NCBI RefSeq assembly: GCF_019351435.1
Contig: NZ_JAHWYN010000011.1
Coordinates: 62,001-126,000, forward strand
DNA: 64,000 bases
From: Flavobacterium taihuense
GTDB lineage: Bacteria; Bacteroidota; Bacteroidia; Flavobacteriales; Flavobacteriaceae
Direction: 5' to 3'
Shown here: positions 34,913 through 44,900 of the stretch, one piece after another
How positions within the stretch are numbered: position 1 is the first letter of the stretch
How the letters are laid out: the number at the start of each line of letters is the position of its first letter
Notes under the pieces: generated by a model
What the model saw: the letters and a program-made list of their open reading frames with translations, nothing else
What the model was told of the DNA's origin: nothing
Database searches by the model: none
Program-made: the position numbers and the translations under genes

Positions 34913-35770
34913 ATGATTAGCGAAGAACAGTTTCAAAACGAATTAATTAGCCTAATTGCAAATGCTATAAGAGAGGATGTTGGACCTGGTGATTATAGTT
35001 CATTAGCCTGTATTCCTTCAAGTGCGATGGGTAAAGCAAAATTATTGGTAAAAGAAGACGGTATTATTGCAGGAGTTGCTTTTGCAAAAATGATATTTGA
35101 ATATGTAGATCCTAAAATGCAAATCGAAAACTTTATTGAAGATGGAACTCGAGTCAAAAAGGGAGATGTGATTTTTCATGTTTCAGGCAGTTCTCAATCG
35201 ATTCTAAAGTCCGAAAGAGTAGTACTTAATACCATGCAACGTATGAGTGCCATTGCGACCAAAACGAATAGTTTTGTACAATTATTGGAAGGAACAAATA
35301 CAAAAATATTAGATACTCGAAAAACAACTCCAGGATTTCGTGTGGCTGAAAAATGGGCAGTTAAAATTGGTGGTGGAGAAAATCACCGTTTTGCATTGTA
35401 CGATATGATCATGCTAAAGGACAATCATATTGATTTTGCGGGTGGTATTACTTTGGCGATAGCCAAAACACAAGCCTATCTAAAAGAAAATAATTTAGAC
35501 TTAAAAATTATCGTTGAAGCAAGGGATCTTGCCGAGATTGAAGAAATTTTGAAAAGCGATGGTGTACATAGAATATTGATTGATAATTTCAACTACGAAG
35601 ATACTCGTACAGCAGTAGCCTTAATAGGAGACAAATGTCAAACTGAATCTTCGGGAAATATAACCGAAGAGACTATGCGTAATTATGCAGAATGTGGTGT
35701 CGATTACATTTCGTCGGGAGCTTTGACACATTCTGTTTACAATATGGATTTAAGCTTAAAAGCAATTTAA
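34913..35770 (+). CDS. nadC: Nicotinate-nucleotide diphosphorylase (quinolinate phosphoribosyltransferase)
   Basis: 285 residues, normal length. It makes nicotinate mononucleotide from quinolinate and PRPP in de novo NAD synthesis. Recognisable are AIREDVGPGDYSSLA, ERVVLNTMQRMSAIAT, the substrate-binding LDTRKTTPGFRVAEKWAVKI, GGGENHRFALYDMIMLKDNH, VEARDLAEI and the C-terminal ESSGNITEETMRNYAECGV with ISSGALTHS. The next gene (YihY type) starts 4 nt after the stop, indicating an operon. The A-rich leader has no Shine-Dalgarno sequence, as usual here. Confidence 0.97.
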   Translation: MISEEQFQNELISLIANAIREDVGPGDYSSLACIPSSAMGKAKLLVKEDGIIAGVAFAKMIFEYVDPKMQIENFIEDGTRVKKGDVIFHVSGSSQSILKSERVVLNTMQRMSAIATKTNSFVQLLEGTNTKILDTRKTTPGFRVAEKWAVKIGGGENHRFALYDMIMLKDNHIDFAGGITLAIAKTQAYLKENNLDLKIIVEARDLAEIEEILKSDGVHRILIDNFNYEDTRTAVALIGDKCQTESSGNITEETMRNYAECGVDYISSGALTHSVYNMDLSLKAI

Positions 35771-35774
35771 TAGT

Positions 35775-36707
35775 ATGAGTTTAATAATTGAGGCTAAACT
35801 CGAAAAAATACCCGTTATAAGAAACTTGGTGCATGTCTTGAAGAAGGTAAAAATGCCAGGTTTGGGAGGTTTTTCATTCTATGATTTGTTAGAATTGTAT
35901 TTCGAAGGTATCATCGATGGAGCATTTTCCTATCATGCTAGTGCGGTTGCTTTTAGCTTTTTTATGGCTTTGTTTCCATTTGCATTGTTTATCCTTAACT
36001 TAATACCCTACATACCCATTGAAGGGTTTCAGGATGATTTCCTTCAATTTGTTAAGGAGGGTGTTCCTCCCAATACGTATGATGCGATTGCCAATATTAT
36101 AAATGACATCCTTAATAATAGTCATTCTGGATTAATGTCTTCTGGGTTTTTGTTATCCATTTTTTTGATGGCAAATGGTATCAACGGTATTTTGGGTGGT
36201 TTTGAATCTTCCCGTCATGTAATAGAAAAACGAGGTTTTTTAAACCAATATTTTGTTGCTTTGGGGATTTCGTTAATTTTGTCAATTCTTTTGCTTTTGA
36301 CTGTTTCGATTATTGTTGTTTTTGAGGTTTTTATTCAAAAAACAATTATTCAGGATGTATTAAGTGATCGAATTCCGTTGATTATTTTGGGAAGATATAT
36401 TTTTGTGATTTTGATGATATTAATTACATCTTCAATTTTATTGAGATACGGAACAAAACAATCACATAAGCCTCCATTTATAAGTATAGGTTCGGTCTTT
36501 ACAACTATACTGATTATTATATCCTCCTATTTTTTTGGGATTTGGGTGATTCGTTTTTCAAAATATAACGAATTATACGGCTCTATTGGAACATTGTTAA
36601 TCATGATGTTTTACATCTGGATTAACTGCATGATTTTGTTACTTGGATTCGAATTGAATGCTACTATTCATAAACTAAGAAAAACAAATCGCAGTATTAA
36701 AGTTTAG
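35775..36707 (+). CDS. YihY/BrkB-family inner-membrane protein
   Basis: 310 residues with about six membrane segments. The family signature is clear: GAFSYHASAVAFSFFMALFP at the first segment, NGINGILGGFESSRHV after the third, and YGSIGTLLIMMFYIWINCMI at the last, with GFELNATIH behind it. These proteins (formerly mis-called ribonuclease BN) are integral inner-membrane proteins of uncertain function, with envelope or transport roles suggested. The start is 4 nt behind nadC, so they are co-expressed. Confidence 0.92.
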   Translation: MSLIIEAKLEKIPVIRNLVHVLKKVKMPGLGGFSFYDLLELYFEGIIDGAFSYHASAVAFSFFMALFPFALFILNLIPYIPIEGFQDDFLQFVKEGVPPNTYDAIANIINDILNNSHSGLMSSGFLLSIFLMANGINGILGGFESSRHVIEKRGFLNQYFVALGISLILSILLLLTVSIIVVFEVFIQKTIIQDVLSDRIPLIILGRYIFVILMILITSSILLRYGTKQSHKPPFISIGSVFTTILIIISSYFFGIWVIRFSKYNELYGSIGTLLIMMFYIWINCMILLLGFELNATIHKLRKTNRSIKV

Positions 36708-36822
36708 TTATAAATAACATTGTTTATATGAAATTTTGTATTCTTGTCGGAAAGTAATCCAATTAGCAAAATTTCATTGTATTTTGGAATAAAAAAAAAG
36801 TGAGCCAATAATTTAAGAAAAA

Positions 36823-37254
36823 ATGAAAAAAAGTATCATATTTAGTTTAGTTGTGTTTTTTGCTATGATTTTTAATGCCCAAAGCCAAACTGTTTTAGGG
36901 AAATGGAAAACTATTGATGACGAAACAGGTCAAGCTAAATCTATTGTTGAAGTTTATGAGAAGTCAGGTAAAGTTTATGGGAAAATTGTTGATATATTAA
37001 ATCCAGAAAAAAGAAAAAATCTATGTTCTAAGTGTTCTGGTGAAGATAAAAATGCTCCAATTTTAGGCTTAATTATAATCAAAGGTCTTGTAAAGGACGG
37101 TGATGAATATAATGGAGGTAAAATTTTAGATCCTGTAAAAGGGGAAGAATATAAATGTCTTATCGCACTTGATGGGAAAGACAAACTAAAAGTAAGGGGT
37201 TTTGTCGGTGTTTCTTTGTTCGGAAGAACCCAATATTGGTTCAGGGTAAAATAA
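36823..37254 (+). CDS. DUF2147 exported protein
   Basis: 143 residues. A signal peptide (MKKSIIFSLVVFFAMIFNAQSQ) precedes a DUF2147 domain: VLGKWKTIDDETGQAKSIVE at the start, then YGKIVDIL, a C-x2-C pair (NLCSKCSGED), the GLIIIKGL strand and a final FGRTQYWFRV. This is a small beta-barrel domain like fatty-acid-binding proteins, found in exported proteins of many Gram-negatives; its ligand is not known. It has its own A-rich leader and lies 76 bp before priA. Confidence 0.9.
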   Translation: MKKSIIFSLVVFFAMIFNAQSQTVLGKWKTIDDETGQAKSIVEVYEKSGKVYGKIVDILNPEKRKNLCSKCSGEDKNAPILGLIIIKGLVKDGDEYNGGKILDPVKGEEYKCLIALDGKDKLKVRGFVGVSLFGRTQYWFRVK

Positions 37255-37330
37255 AAACGATTTATAACTTTAGTGGGTAAATCTAAAATATCCAATCTAA
37301 AACCTGTAATCTAAAATCTAAAATTATTCA

Positions 37331-39781
37331 ATGCATTTTGTAGAAGTTGTTTTACCGCTTTCTCTTGCCAAAACTTTTACATACAGAGTTTCGGAAGCTG
37401 AATTTCTTTTTATAAAAAAAGGAATGAGGGTGACGGTACCTTTTGGGAAAAGTAAAATCTACACTGCTTTGGTCATTGAAATTCACAATAATAAACCTAC
37501 GCTATACGAAGCCAAAGAAATTCATCAGATTTTGGATACTACTCCAATAGTAACCGATTTTCAAATTAATCATTGGATTTGGATCGCAGATTATTATATG
37601 TGTGCTATTGGTGATGTGTATCGTGGTGCCATGCCAAGTGCTTTGTTATTGGAAAGTGAAACGCTTATTACAAGAAAAAATGATGCAATTGTAGATGAAC
37701 GTTTGCTTTCAGATGATGAATATCTAGTTTGCGAAGCTTTACAACAGCAGAGTTCATTAAAGGTTCAAGATATTATTTCAATTCTGAATAAAAAAAATAT
37801 CTTTCCTGTTATTCAAAAATTGATTGATAAAAATATTCTGGTATTGCAAGAAGAAGTTCAGGAAAGTTACAAGCCAAAGTTGGTGCGATACGTTCGATTG
37901 CATTCAAAATATGATGATAGCGAAGGTTTAAAAGAGTTACTTGAAGTTCTTAAAAATGCCAATAAGCAAAAAAAAATAGTTTTAAATTATTTTCAATTAA
38001 GTGCCACTGAAAAGACTCCAATTACGGTTAAAAAACTGGTTGAAGCGGCTCAATCGTCATCGACTATTGTTAAAGCATTAGTAGAGAAAGAAATTTTTGA
38101 GGAATATTTTCTGCAAGAAGATCGAATCAATTTTGTTGGTAATGGAAGGGATGAAGAACTTCAATTGAGTACTGCTCAACAAAAGGCTTTTGAATCTATT
38201 AAAGAAAGTTTCGAGCAAAAATCTGTGTGTCTTTTACATGGAATTACTTCAAGTGGTAAGACTGAAATTTACATTAAACATATAGAGGAATATTTGGCTA
38301 CAGGAAAACAAGTGTTGTATTTGTTGCCCGAAATTGCTTTGACAACTCAACTGGTTTCCAGATTGCGAGCGCATTTCGGAAATAAAGTGGCTGTTTTTCA
38401 TTCAAAATATAGCAATAATGAAAGAGTCGAAGTTTGGAATCAGGTTTTGTTAAATGCAGAAAAAGCGCAGATTGTAATTGGGGCTAGATCGGCTTTGTTT
38501 TTACCTTTCTACGATTTGGGATTTGTGATTATTGACGAAGAGCATGAGCAAACGTTCAAACAATCAGATCCCGCACCTCGATATCATGCCCGTGATGCTG
38601 CTATTGTTTTGGCCAATGCGCATCAAGCCAATGTGCTTTTAGGATCCGCAACACCAAGTATTGAAACTTATTTTAATGCACAATCTAATAAATTTGGTTT
38701 TGTCCAGATTTCAGAGCGGTTTGGGAAAGTAAGTCTACCGGAAATAGAATTGGTAGATTTGAAAGACAAGTACTTTCGAAAAAAAATGAATGGTCATTTC
38801 AGTGATGTTTTAATCGAAGAAATCACGTCGGCTTTGTCATTGGGAGAACAGGTGATTTTATTTCAAAATAGGAGAGGTTATTCGCCAATTATCGAATGTA
38901 TTACGTGTGGGCATGTACCACATTGTCAGTCCTGTGATGTGAGTTTGACGTATCATAAACATAAGAATCAATTGCGTTGTCATTATTGTGGGTACGCCAT
39001 TTCAAAACCTACTCATTGTCATGCTTGTCACAGTGTTGACTTAATAACAAAGGGTTTGGGAACGGAGCAGATTGAGCAGGAGTTATTGACTATTTTCCCA
39101 AATGCAAAAGTTGGCAGGATGGATCAGGATACAACCAGAGGAAAATTTGGTTTCGAAAAAATTATTGATAGTTTTAAGAATCGGGAAATTGATATTTTGG
39201 TAGGAACCCAGATGTTGGCCAAAGGATTGGATTTTGATAATGTCAATTTGGTTGGAATTATGAATGCTGATAATATGTTGTATCATCCGGATTTCAGGGC
39301 TTTCGAAAGGAGTTTTCAAATGATGACTCAAGTTGCTGGGCGTTCTGGACGATCCGATAAAAAAGGGAAAGTAATTATTCAGACCTATAATCCTAATCAC
39401 AATACCATACAACAAGTTACGAATAACGATTATGCTGGAATGTACAAGGAACAATTGTATGACAGGCAAATATATAAGTATCCGCCATATTTTAGAATTA
39501 TAAAATTGACATTAAAACAACGTGATTTTGATAAACTTAAGGAAGGATCAATATGGTTGTATCAAGTGTTGAGCCAAAATTTGATTATGCCGGTTTTAGG
39601 TCCTGAAGAACCTGCAATTAGCAGAATCAGAAACGAATACATCAGAACTATCATTATTAAAATACCGCAAAGTACGTCGATGGTAAACGCAAAAAAAACT
39701 ATTCAAAAGATACTGAATAGTTTTGAAGCGGTTCCGCAATACAGAACTGTTAAAGTTACTGTAAATGTCGATTTTTATTAA
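37331..39781 (+). CDS. priA: Primosomal protein N' (replication restart helicase PriA)
   Basis: 816 residues. PriA recognises stalled forks and reloads the replisome. The N-terminal 3'-DNA-binding domain begins FVEVVLPLSLAKTFTYRV. The superfamily 2 helicase core has Walker A LLHGITSSGKTEIYI, the DEEH box VIIDEEHEQTFKQSDPAPRY, and motif III LLGSATPSIE. Eight Cys form the zinc domain (CITCGHVPHCQSCD, then CHYCGYA and CHACHS). Later motifs include DQDTTRGK, ILVGTQMLAKGLDF and QVAGRSGRSDKKG. It is complete. It converges with the LytTR regulator gene and only 15 bp separate the two stops. Confidence 0.97.
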   Translation: MHFVEVVLPLSLAKTFTYRVSEAEFLFIKKGMRVTVPFGKSKIYTALVIEIHNNKPTLYEAKEIHQILDTTPIVTDFQINHWIWIADYYMCAIGDVYRGAMPSALLLESETLITRKNDAIVDERLLSDDEYLVCEALQQQSSLKVQDIISILNKKNIFPVIQKLIDKNILVLQEEVQESYKPKLVRYVRLHSKYDDSEGLKELLEVLKNANKQKKIVLNYFQLSATEKTPITVKKLVEAAQSSSTIVKALVEKEIFEEYFLQEDRINFVGNGRDEELQLSTAQQKAFESIKESFEQKSVCLLHGITSSGKTEIYIKHIEEYLATGKQVLYLLPEIALTTQLVSRLRAHFGNKVAVFHSKYSNNERVEVWNQVLLNAEKAQIVIGARSALFLPFYDLGFVIIDEEHEQTFKQSDPAPRYHARDAAIVLANAHQANVLLGSATPSIETYFNAQSNKFGFVQISERFGKVSLPEIELVDLKDKYFRKKMNGHFSDVLIEEITSALSLGEQVILFQNRRGYSPIIECITCGHVPHCQSCDVSLTYHKHKNQLRCHYCGYAISKPTHCHACHSVDLITKGLGTEQIEQELLTIFPNAKVGRMDQDTTRGKFGFEKIIDSFKNREIDILVGTQMLAKGLDFDNVNLVGIMNADNMLYHPDFRAFERSFQMMTQVAGRSGRSDKKGKVIIQTYNPNHNTIQQVTNNDYAGMYKEQLYDRQIYKYPPYFRIIKLTLKQRDFDKLKEGSIWLYQVLSQNLIMPVLGPEEPAISRIRNEYIRTIIIKIPQSTSMVNAKKTIQKILNSFEAVPQYRTVKVTVNVDFY

Positions 39782-39796
39782 AAAAAAAGTAGAGTT

Positions 39797-40492
39797 TTAA
39801 GAATAGGCAAGTGCTTTTACTAAATCTTCTTTTTTGTTTCTGCTCAAAGGTATTTTAGTTACCCCAATTTCGGCAAATTTACTATTGAAGCGATCAATCT
39901 TATCAATATTTACAATGTAAGATTTGTGTACCCTTATGAATTTATCTTTTGATAAATCATTTTCGAAAGATTTCATTGTAGAAAGAACAAGATTGCTGTC
40001 ATCTTCAGTAACAACTTTTACATAGTCACCAAAAGCTTCAATCCATTTGATTTTGGAAGTGAATATCTTTAATTTTTTTAGGTTGCTTTTGATGAATATA
40101 TGTTCACCTTCGTCTTCCTTGTTTTCTTTCTTAAGAAGAAAATGATCAATGGCTCTGCGGACTGAAGCATTAAAACGCTCAATTGAAATTGGCTTTTGTA
40201 GGTAATCCGTTGCATCATAATCAAAAGCTTTCATAGCATATTCTGCTTTTGAAGTGATGAAGATAATCTGGGGTTTGGTTTTTAAACCGTCAAGGAAATC
40301 AAAACCACTAATGACTGGCATCTCAATATCAAGAAATATTAAGTCTACCGTATGAACCGTCATACAACTTTTAGCTTCTATTGCATTAGAAAAATCACCA
40401 ATTAAATTTAAGTTAGTGTGATTATTAACTAACTTTGCAATAATCATTCTTTGAATCGAACTATCATCTACGACTACACAGTTTAGTTTCAT
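39797..40492 (-). CDS. LytTR-family response regulator
   Basis: 231 residues from the ATG at 40492 (MKLNCVVVDDSSIQRMIIAK). A longer in-frame start at 40579 would add a basic, non-receiver extension and is rejected. The receiver domain (1 to about 120) has the acidic pair at residues 9-10, the phospho-acceptor Asp55 in DLIFLDIEMP and the Lys in YLQKPISIERF. The LytTR DNA-binding domain (about 135-231) has KSNLKKLKIFTSKIKWIEAF, then RVHKSYIVNIDKIDRF and IPLSRNKKEDLV. No sensor kinase gene is adjacent. It is divergent from rpsF and shares its upstream region. Confidence 0.93.
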   Translation of the reverse strand: MKLNCVVVDDSSIQRMIIAKLVNNHTNLNLIGDFSNAIEAKSCMTVHTVDLIFLDIEMPVISGFDFLDGLKTKPQIIFITSKAEYAMKAFDYDATDYLQKPISIERFNASVRRAIDHFLLKKENKEDEGEHIFIKSNLKKLKIFTSKIKWIEAFGDYVKVVTEDDSNLVLSTMKSFENDLSKDKFIRVHKSYIVNIDKIDRFNSKFAEIGVTKIPLSRNKKEDLVKALAYS

Positions 40493-40598
40493 AACATTTA
40501 TTTTTTTTGATTTGGTAAAGTAAAAATAGTTTTTTTTTTGATTTAATTTCGAAAAATCAAATCTTTTTTCGTCATTCATCGATTATAGTATTTTTGTG

Positions 40599-40629
40599 CT
40601 TGCATGTTCCAAAAAAAAGATTACTTTTG
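40599..40629 (+). promoter_or_regulatory. Promoter of the rpsF-rpsR-rplI operon
   Basis: CTTG at 40599-40602, 19 nt, then a perfect TACTTTTG box at 40622-40629. The start of transcription is expected near 40635, giving a leader of about 25 nt that is A-rich. Confidence 0.7.
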
Positions 40630-40659
40630 CAGCCAATTTAACAAATAAATAAATTTTTT

Positions 40660-41001
40660 ATGAATCATTATGAAACTGTTTTCATTTTAAATCCCGTTTT
40701 ATCTGAAGTTCAGGTAAAGGAAACAGTAAGCAAATTTGAAGATTTTCTTACTAGTAGAGGAGCAGAAATGGTATCGAAAGAAGATTGGGGTCTGAAAAAA
40801 ATGGCTTACGAAATTCAAAACAAAAAAAGTGGATTTTACCACTTGTTCGAATTCAAAGTTGCTGGTGAGGTTCTTATCGCTTTTGAAACTGAATTTAGAC
40901 GTGACGAAAGAGTTATGCGTTTCTTAACTGTAAGTCTTGACAAACATGCTATTTCTTGGGCTGAAAGAAGAAGAGCAAAACTTAAATCTCAAAAAGCTTA
41001 A
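40660..41001 (+). CDS. rpsF: 30S ribosomal protein bS6
   Basis: 113 residues. It opens [20 protein letters not shown] with [20 protein letters not shown] and the [17 protein letters not shown] end typical of bS6. It binds 16S rRNA as a dimer with bS18 on the platform. It heads the rpsF-rpsR-rplI operon (rpsR starts 5 nt after the stop) behind a good promoter at 40599-40629. From published work on Flavobacterium ribosomes, bS6 contributes with bS18 and bS21 to hiding the anti-Shine-Dalgarno sequence, which fits the lack of Shine-Dalgarno sites in this window. Confidence 0.98.
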   Translation: MNHYETVFILNPVLSEVQVKETVSKFEDFLTSRGAEMVSKEDWGLKKMAYEIQNKKSGFYHLFEFKVAGEVLIAFETEFRRDERVMRFLTVSLDKHAISWAERRRAKLKSQKA

Positions 41002-41006
41002 TTATC

Positions 41007-41303
41007 ATGGCAACATTACAACAATCTGCTTCAGGAAAAAAAGACGGGGATATCAGATATCTTACGCCTTTGAACATAGAAACTAACAAAACTAAAAAGT
41101 ATTGTCGTTTCAAAAAATCAGGTATCAAATATATTGATTATAAAGATGCTGATTTCTTATTGAAATTCGTTAACGAACAAGGAAAAATTCTTCCTCGTCG
41201 TTTAACTGGAACTTCATTAAAATACCAAAGAAAAGTGTCTGTAGCTGTAAAAAGAGCTCGTCACTTAGCTTTAATGCCATACGTGGCCGATTTATTAAAA
41301 TAA
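41007..41303 (+). CDS. rpsR: 30S ribosomal protein bS18
   Basis: 98 residues. The core [20 protein letters not shown] with [20 protein letters not shown] and the C-terminal [20 protein letters not shown] are diagnostic of bS18. It sits on the 30S platform with bS6. It is the second gene of the operon, 5 nt after rpsF. The N-terminal Q/S/G-rich extension ([20 protein letters not shown]) is longer than in Escherichia coli, as is usual in Bacteroidota. Confidence 0.98.
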   Translation: MATLQQSASGKKDGDIRYLTPLNIETNKTKKYCRFKKSGIKYIDYKDADFLLKFVNEQGKILPRRLTGTSLKYQRKVSVAVKRARHLALMPYVADLLK

Positions 41304-41369
41304 TTAAAAATTAATGGTTGTTGGTTTTCTGAAATATGAAACCTAACTTCTCAAATAAAGGACAACAAC

Positions 41370-41810
41370 ATGGAACTTATTTTAAGAAAAGATGTTCAAA
41401 ATTTAGGATTTAAAGATGATGTCGTAACTGTGAAAAACGGGTACGGACGTAACTTTTTAATTCCACAAGGATTTGCTCATTTAGCTACTTCTTCTGCAAA
41501 GAAAGTATTAGCTGAAAATCTAAAACAAAGAGCACACAAAGAAGCTAAAGTTGTGGCAGATGCAAAAGCATTGGCGGAAGCTTTAAAAGCTATCGAAATT
41601 AAAATTTCTGCAAAAGCGGGTGGTGAAAAATTATTTGGTTCAATTACAAACATTGATATCGCTGAAGCTTTGGCGAAAGGTGGTCAAGTAATTGATAGAA
41701 AATTTATCACTTCAGGTATTGTAAAACGTACAGGTAAATATAGCGCTTCTGTGAGATTGCACAGAGATGTTATTGTTGAATTACCTTATGAAATTATCGC
41801 TGAAAAATAA
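41370..41810 (+). CDS. rplI: 50S ribosomal protein bL9
   Basis: 146 residues. The N-terminal rRNA-binding domain MELILRKDVQNLGFKDDVVT with VKNGYGRNFLIPQGFA, the long connecting helix and the C-terminal domain (AGGEKLFGSITNIDIAEAL, VELPYEIIAEK) are all present. It binds 23S rRNA near the L1 stalk and helps frame maintenance. A 66-bp gap separates it from rpsR; this gap has an AAAGGA box 7 nt before the ATG and short inverted repeats, which is unusual for this organism. The terminator with a TTCG tetraloop follows. Confidence 0.98.
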   Translation: MELILRKDVQNLGFKDDVVTVKNGYGRNFLIPQGFAHLATSSAKKVLAENLKQRAHKEAKVVADAKALAEALKAIEIKISAKAGGEKLFGSITNIDIAEALAKGGQVIDRKFITSGIVKRTGKYSASVRLHRDVIVELPYEIIAEK

Positions 41811-41840
41811 CATTTTGTTAACATTTTGTTGGTAAAATTT

Positions 41841-41870
41841 AAAAATCACTCTTCGGAGTGATTTTTTTTT
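41841..41870 (+). terminator. Intrinsic terminator of the ribosomal operon
   Basis: AAAAATCACTC - TTCG - GAGTGATTTTT: an 11-bp stem closed by a stable C(TTCG)G tetraloop with a T9 tract. Confidence 0.92.
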
Positions 41871-41908
41871 GGCTAATTTTGACCTCAAACACAACTAAAT
41901 CTAAATAG

Positions 41909-44900
41909 ATGAGAAAAATTATTACATTATTCTTTTTTGTTTTCGGACTCTTTGCGGTGTCTGGACAAACTACAACTTCGAGTATAAAAGGAGTTGTAAG
42001 AAACATAAAGGGTGAATCAGTTAGTGGGGCAACCATTAGTGCTGTTCATACTCCTACGGGAAGTAAATATTCTGCAATTTCAAATGCTGACGGAAGATTT
42101 AATATCCTTAATATGAGGGTAGGTGGTCCGTATAAAGTTAACGTGTCATATGTAGGGTCACGCAACGAAGAATTTAAAGATGTTTTTCTTGAATTAGGTA
42201 AAGCGTATAATCTGGAAGTCGTTTTGACTGATGAAAGTCAACAATTACAAGAAGTTAAAGTGGTTACTGTTAATAGCAAAGTTTTTCAAAACAGTAAAAC
42301 TGGAGCTGAAACTACAATTGGCAGAAAAGAATTAGCAACTTTGCCGTCTATTTCCAGATCTGTGCAAGATTTTACACGTTTGGAGCCAACAGCGAGTGGA
42401 GGTTCTTTTGGAGGAAGAAACGCTCAATACAATAATTACTCCTTGAATGGAGCGGTGTTTAACAATCCTTTCGGATTAGATGCTCCAACTCCTGGCGGGC
42501 AAACAGGTTCTCAGCCAATTTCATTGGATGCCATCGATCAAGTCCAAGTCGCTACAGCTCCTTATGATGTGACTTTGTCCGGTTTTACGGGGGCTTCCGT
42601 AAATGCGGTAACTAAATCAGGCTCAAATGAGTTTCATGGAACGGCCTATGGTTATTTCAGAAATGAGAGCATGACAGGAGACAAAGTGCATGGTGAAAAT
42701 ATTTTTGTTCCCTCTTTAGAGCAAACTCAAGCTGGTTTTAGTATCGGTGGGCCAATTATCAAGGATAAATTGTTTTTCTTTGCTAATTATGAAATCGACC
42801 AAAGAACCGATTCAGGGTCAAATGTGGTTGCAAACGATGGTAATACTACAACGGGTGTAAACGAATCTAGAGTTTTGGCTACAGATTTGATGCATGTTTC
42901 TACTGAATTGGATAAATTAGGTTATAAAACAGGACCTTACGAAGGTTTTACCCATAATCAAGATTCTAAAAAAGGGATCGTGAAATTGGATTGGAATATT
43001 AATGATAACAATAAGCTAGCAGTTATCTATAACTTCCTAGATGCTTCAAAAGATAAGCCAGCTCACCCAACCGCAATATTTCGTAGAGGCCCTGATGCCA
43101 ATACTATGCAATTTGAAAATTCTGGTTATGAGATGAATAATAAGATTAATTCAGTTTTAGTTGAATTAAATTCTAAATTTAGTGAAACGGTTTCTAATAA
43201 GTTGCAGGCAGGTTATACACATTTTAATGATTTCAGAAATCCTTTTTCTGCTCCTGCTCCAGTAATTACAATTACAAAAGATGGTTCTCCATATATAATT
43301 GCAGGACATGAACCTTTTTCTATTCATAACACATTAGAACAGAATGTTTATCAAATTACGGATAATTTGAATATAGTTAAAGGCGATCATGTTTTTACTG
43401 CTGGTTTTTCATTTGAAAAATTTATGTTTAAAAATTCTTTCAACTTGAAAGGATATGGTTTTGATGTTTTTGGAAGTGTTGATATGACTGGTTTTGATGC
43501 TAATATTGCAAACGGTTATTATGCTGGTCAGCTTGCGGCAGCTCAAAATACTTTTGACACAAAAAATGGATTAAAACCGGGTACCGATGGAGGATGGAAT
43601 TTAGCTGAATTAAATGTGGGCCAATTGGCATTTTATATTCAGGATGAGTGGAATATTAATGACAATTTTAAATTGGATTTTGGTTTGAGAGCTGATAAAC
43701 CTTTATATTTTAATACTTCGGAGTTAATTCAAAAGTTTATTGATACCGATAATTCTGAAGGATATGTTCCAGGTATTAAATATTATGATCCAAAGACTGG
43801 TGCTGATCATTATTTTGATTCAACAAAATTACCAGGAAATGCTTTGTTATGGTCTCCTAGATTAGGATTCAATTGGGACGCAAATGGAGATAGTACTACT
43901 CAATTACGTGGAGGAACTGGTATTTTTACAGGAAAACTTCCATTTGTTTGGATTGGAAATCAAGTAGGAGGAATCGATCCGTTTTTCTATGAGGTGGTTG
44001 ATGAGAATTTTAAATTTCCACAGGTTTGGAGAACAAGTTTAGGTTTTGACCATAAATTTGAAAATGATTTCATTGTAACAATTGATTTGTCTTACAATAA
44101 AGATATAAATGCTGTCCATGTTCAAGATTGGGGATTGAAACAACCAACTAGCCAATTAGTAGGTGCAGATAATAGAGCAATATATGGAGCTTCTGATTAT
44201 GGTGTGTGGACTGACTATGGTTTTCCCGCTAGAGCCCATGCGTATGTTTTAACAAATTCTGATAAAGGAAGTGCATTTAACTCTTCTATAAAAGTGCAAA
44301 AGAATTTTAAAAATGGTTTATATGCTAGTGTGGCTTATAATTATTTGAAATCATTAGATGTTAATTCTATTGAAGCTGAAATTACAGGTGATGCATTCAA
44401 TTTTAATCCTGCTTTAGGAAATGTAAATAATGATGTTCTTTCTAATTCTAAATATGGAGATAACAATCGTTTCGTTGGTGTAGGTTCAAAAAAATGGAAA
44501 TATGGAAAAAATAAATGGGCTACAACTGTTTCTACAGTATTCGAATATGCTCAAGGAGGGCGCTTTAATTATACCTACGGAGGAGATATTAATAATGATG
44601 GTTCTGCTGGAAATGATTTACTTTATATTCCAACTTCGGCACAAATTAGTACGATGAATTTTTCTGGTGCAGGTCAGGCAGTTGCTTATGACAATTTTAT
44701 CAATCAAGATGATTATTTAAGTGACAGAAGAGGTCAGTATGCGGAACGTTATGGTGCTTTGTCTCCATGGAGAGGAAAATGGGATATGAAAATATTGCAA
44801 GATTATAATTTTAAAGTATCGTCTGCTTCTGATAAAACAAATACAATTCAATTCAGTATTGATATTTTAAATTTCAGTAACTTATTAAATTCTGATTGGG

